Shown piece after piece: positions 5,433-6,439 of a stretch of DNA of 6,439 nucleotides. The notes beneath the pieces were generated by a model. It was not told where the DNA came from. It was given only the letters and a program-made list of their open reading frames with translations, and searched no databases. Positions within the stretch are counted from its first letter, which is position 1; every line of letters begins with the position of its first letter. The position numbers and the translations under genes were made by a program. The stretch comes from a bacterium (GTDB lineage Bacteria > Bacillota_A > Clostridia > Lachnospirales > Lachnospiraceae), in NCBI GenBank assembly GCA_004562915.1, contig SFQZ01000138.1, forward strand, positions 1-6,439, in the 5' to 3' direction.

Positions 5433-5927
5433 TCATTCTGTTTTAATCACACTCCACGCTTCCAGAAGTCTGTCCATCTGCCAGGATGCATTCGCCGGGC
5501 TGCTGGAAGGAAGCCGGATGATCTCCCTGCCGGTCATAGGATACGTATATTTCCGGTAAAGCTCATATGCTTTTCCTCCATTGGCATAAATATGCCGGAT
5601 TGGCGCCCGATCCAGAATAACGGACAAATCAGCGGGCACAACATTTCGAATCGAACTGTCACTGGAACCTGCAATGTCACACCGGGCTATCACATCCCAG
5701 ACAGCAATGTGCTGTTCCAGAAGAAATGTCTTCTTTTCCTCCACGGACTGCGGAACCGGACATTCTGCCAGGCCGGCCAGTATTTTCCAGAAACGATTCT
5801 GCGGATGGCCATAATAAAAATTTTGTTCTCTGGATTTCACAGACGGAAATGTGCCAAGAATCAATACCCGCGAATTCTCATCGAAAACAGGGGGAAAGCT
5901 GTGAGATAAGGTCTGATATTCGCTCAT
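5433..5927 (-). CDS. DNA-deoxyinosine (hypoxanthine) glycosylase, uracil-DNA-glycosylase superfamily family 6
   Basis: A base-excision repair enzyme of 164 aa that removes hypoxanthine formed by adenine deamination. The ATG at 5927 is chosen because AAGGAG lies about 5 nt upstream; the longer frame from 5975 has no ribosome binding site. The family's first motif is at residues 22-47 (LILGTFPSVKSRE, then FYYGHPQNRFW), where the Asn of HPQNRFW corresponds to the catalytic residue described for this family. VWDVIARCDIAGSSDSSIRN (77-96) and the second active-site motif LPSSSPANA (139-147) follow. The length is normal and all motifs are intact. It is the first gene of a likely two-gene unit with the MATE transporter. 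No clear functional link between repair and efflux is evident, so co-transcription may be incidental. I did not find a convincing promoter upstream. Confidence 0.9.
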   Translation of the reverse strand: MSEYQTLSHSFPPVFDENSRVLILGTFPSVKSREQNFYYGHPQNRFWKILAGLAECPVPQSVEEKKTFLLEQHIAVWDVIARCDIAGSSDSSIRNVVPADLSVILDRAPIRHIYANGGKAYELYRKYTYPMTGREIIRLPSSSPANASWQMDRLLEAWSVIKTE

Positions 5928-6010
5928 TTTTTCTCCTTCATGGTGAAAACAATTCTGTATTTTCCACAATCTCATGCTTCCACCTGTCTGAACTTTTTCT
6001 CCGCATGCTA

Positions 6011-6088
6011 TGATACCAGGATTTCGTGAGCGTGAAACGCGGAGAAATCCGTAGGTATCAGGGGGTCAAAGACTTTTGACCCCAACAT
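6011..6088. repeat. Dispersed structured repeat, copy 2
   Basis: The 71-bp block at 6018-6088 repeats 3866-3936 in the same orientation with one difference. Here the first stem is extended by TGATACC (6011-6017) pairing with GGTATCA (6054-6060), an arm missing at copy 1. The GGGGTCAAA/TTTGACCCC hairpin is intact. A near-perfect direct repeat, ATGCTATGATAC (6005-6016) and ATGCTATTATAC (6090-6101), brackets the block and could be a target-site duplication. The copy lies upstream of the glycosylase gene. Confidence 0.8.
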
Positions 6089-6198
6089 TATGCTATTATA
6101 CAATATTTTTCAGAAACATCAACATCTCAGATATATCTGTTGTTATCCTGGTTATCATAATTATTTGAAATAACGGGCCGTTTTCTTCCAAAAGTCCA
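6089..6198. other. Non-coding spacer between repeat copy 2 and the spoIIID terminator
   Basis: AT-rich and without a credible gene. It holds a perfect 12-bp palindrome CAGATATATCTG (6128-6139), flanked loosely by AACA and TGTT, which could be a regulator site. No promoter with both boxes was convincing. Confidence 0.4.
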
Positions 6199-6227
6199 GA
6201 AAAAAGTGCACCCAAAAGATGCACTTT
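6199..6227 (-). terminator. Intrinsic terminator downstream of spoIIID
   Basis: On the minus strand AAAGTGCA (6227-6220) pairs with TGCACTTT (6210-6203) around a 9-nt loop, and the T-run (complement of A6200-A6205) overlaps the stem end. It is 48 bp after the spoIIID stop codon and correctly oriented. Confidence 0.88.
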
Positions 6228-6274
6228 GTCACAAATCGACGTTAGGCTCATTTGTCAGGCAACTCATAATATTT

Positions 6275-6439
6275 TCATCGCTGATGCAGATATTTCTCCC
6301 TCGTAGCAAGTCCACCGCGTATGTGCCTCTCCGATTTATTTACATCCAGTACCTTTCTTGCCTCCAAAGCCAGTGCCGAGTTAATCTGAATCAAACGTTC
6401 TGTCACATCTTTATGTTTTGTGATTATAATCAGGAACGG
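6275..6439 (-). CDS. spoIIID: 3' part of sporulation regulator SpoIIID, possibly chimeric or a relic
   Basis: SpoIIID is a small DNA-binding regulator active in the mother cell during sporulation. Fifty-four codons are visible before TGA. HKDVTERLIQINSALALEAR and the C-terminal KSERHIRGGLATREKYLHQR match the basic C-terminal region of clostridial SpoIIID very closely. Upstream of HKDV, however, the window encodes PFLIIITK where SpoIIID normally has the recognition helix (GISKSTV before HKDV in relatives I recall). No frame of the 24 bases before HKDV restores that motif. It could be a real spoIIID with an altered helix, a sequence error, or a 3' fragment joined to other DNA; the 5' part lies outside the window. 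A clean terminator follows. Confidence 0.75.
   Translation of the reverse strand, partial: PFLIIITKHKDVTERLIQINSALALEARKVLDVNKSERHIRGGLATREKYLHQR

Noticed and set aside
6141..6157. TGTTATCC and GGTTATCA near the right edge, similar to the TGTTATCA sites beside guaA.
   Set aside because: Both are one base off, spaced 9 rather than 11 bp, and there is no recombinase gene nearby. Likely chance in AT-rich DNA.

Overview
The window looks like chromosomal DNA of a low-GC, spore-forming Firmicute, most likely a Lachnospiraceae-type gut Clostridium (Blautia/Dorea-like). This rests on the protein flavour of GuaA and SpoIIID, strong AGGAGG-type ribosome binding sites, and the style of the integrase/repressor module. 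No database search was possible, so genus-level placement is inference.

Left part (1 to about 2108) is the end of an integrated mobile element. A tyrosine recombinase gene (int, minus strand, running off the left edge) follows 2 bp after a small excisionase-like gene (xis). A Cro/C1-type repressor is read divergently on the plus strand. The 183 bp between xis and the repressor carry two face-to-face promoters and an array of ACTATAC-N6-GTATAGT operators. Two of these sites lie exactly between the -35 and -10 boxes of a promoter, so this looks like a compact genetic switch. A long bidirectional hairpin terminator follows the repressor. The next stretch contains helically phased TGTTATCA repeats and a CACCGGAT inverted repeat, good candidates for recombinase-binding sites. 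The element then meets the 3' end of guaA, a gene end known as an integration hotspot.

Middle part (2109 to 3830) is guaA (GMP synthase, minus strand, TTG start) with its leader, a TATAAT box and a 34-bp near-perfect inverted repeat in the -35 region. No purine riboswitch was recognised.

Right part (3831 to 6439) holds a two-gene minus-strand unit: a deoxyinosine (hypoxanthine) DNA glycosylase followed 50 bp later by a MATE-family efflux transporter. The unit is bracketed by two directly repeated, 70/71-identical intergenic repeats with strong hairpin structure. At the right edge is the 3' part of spoIIID followed by a clear intrinsic terminator. Its upstream residues do not match the SpoIIID helix-turn-helix as I know it, so it may be a chimera or a relic.

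I see no CRISPR array, tRNA, rRNA or recognised defence system. The most notable structures are the operator switch, the phased repeats beside guaA, the paired 71-bp repeats, and the hybrid-looking spoIIID end.
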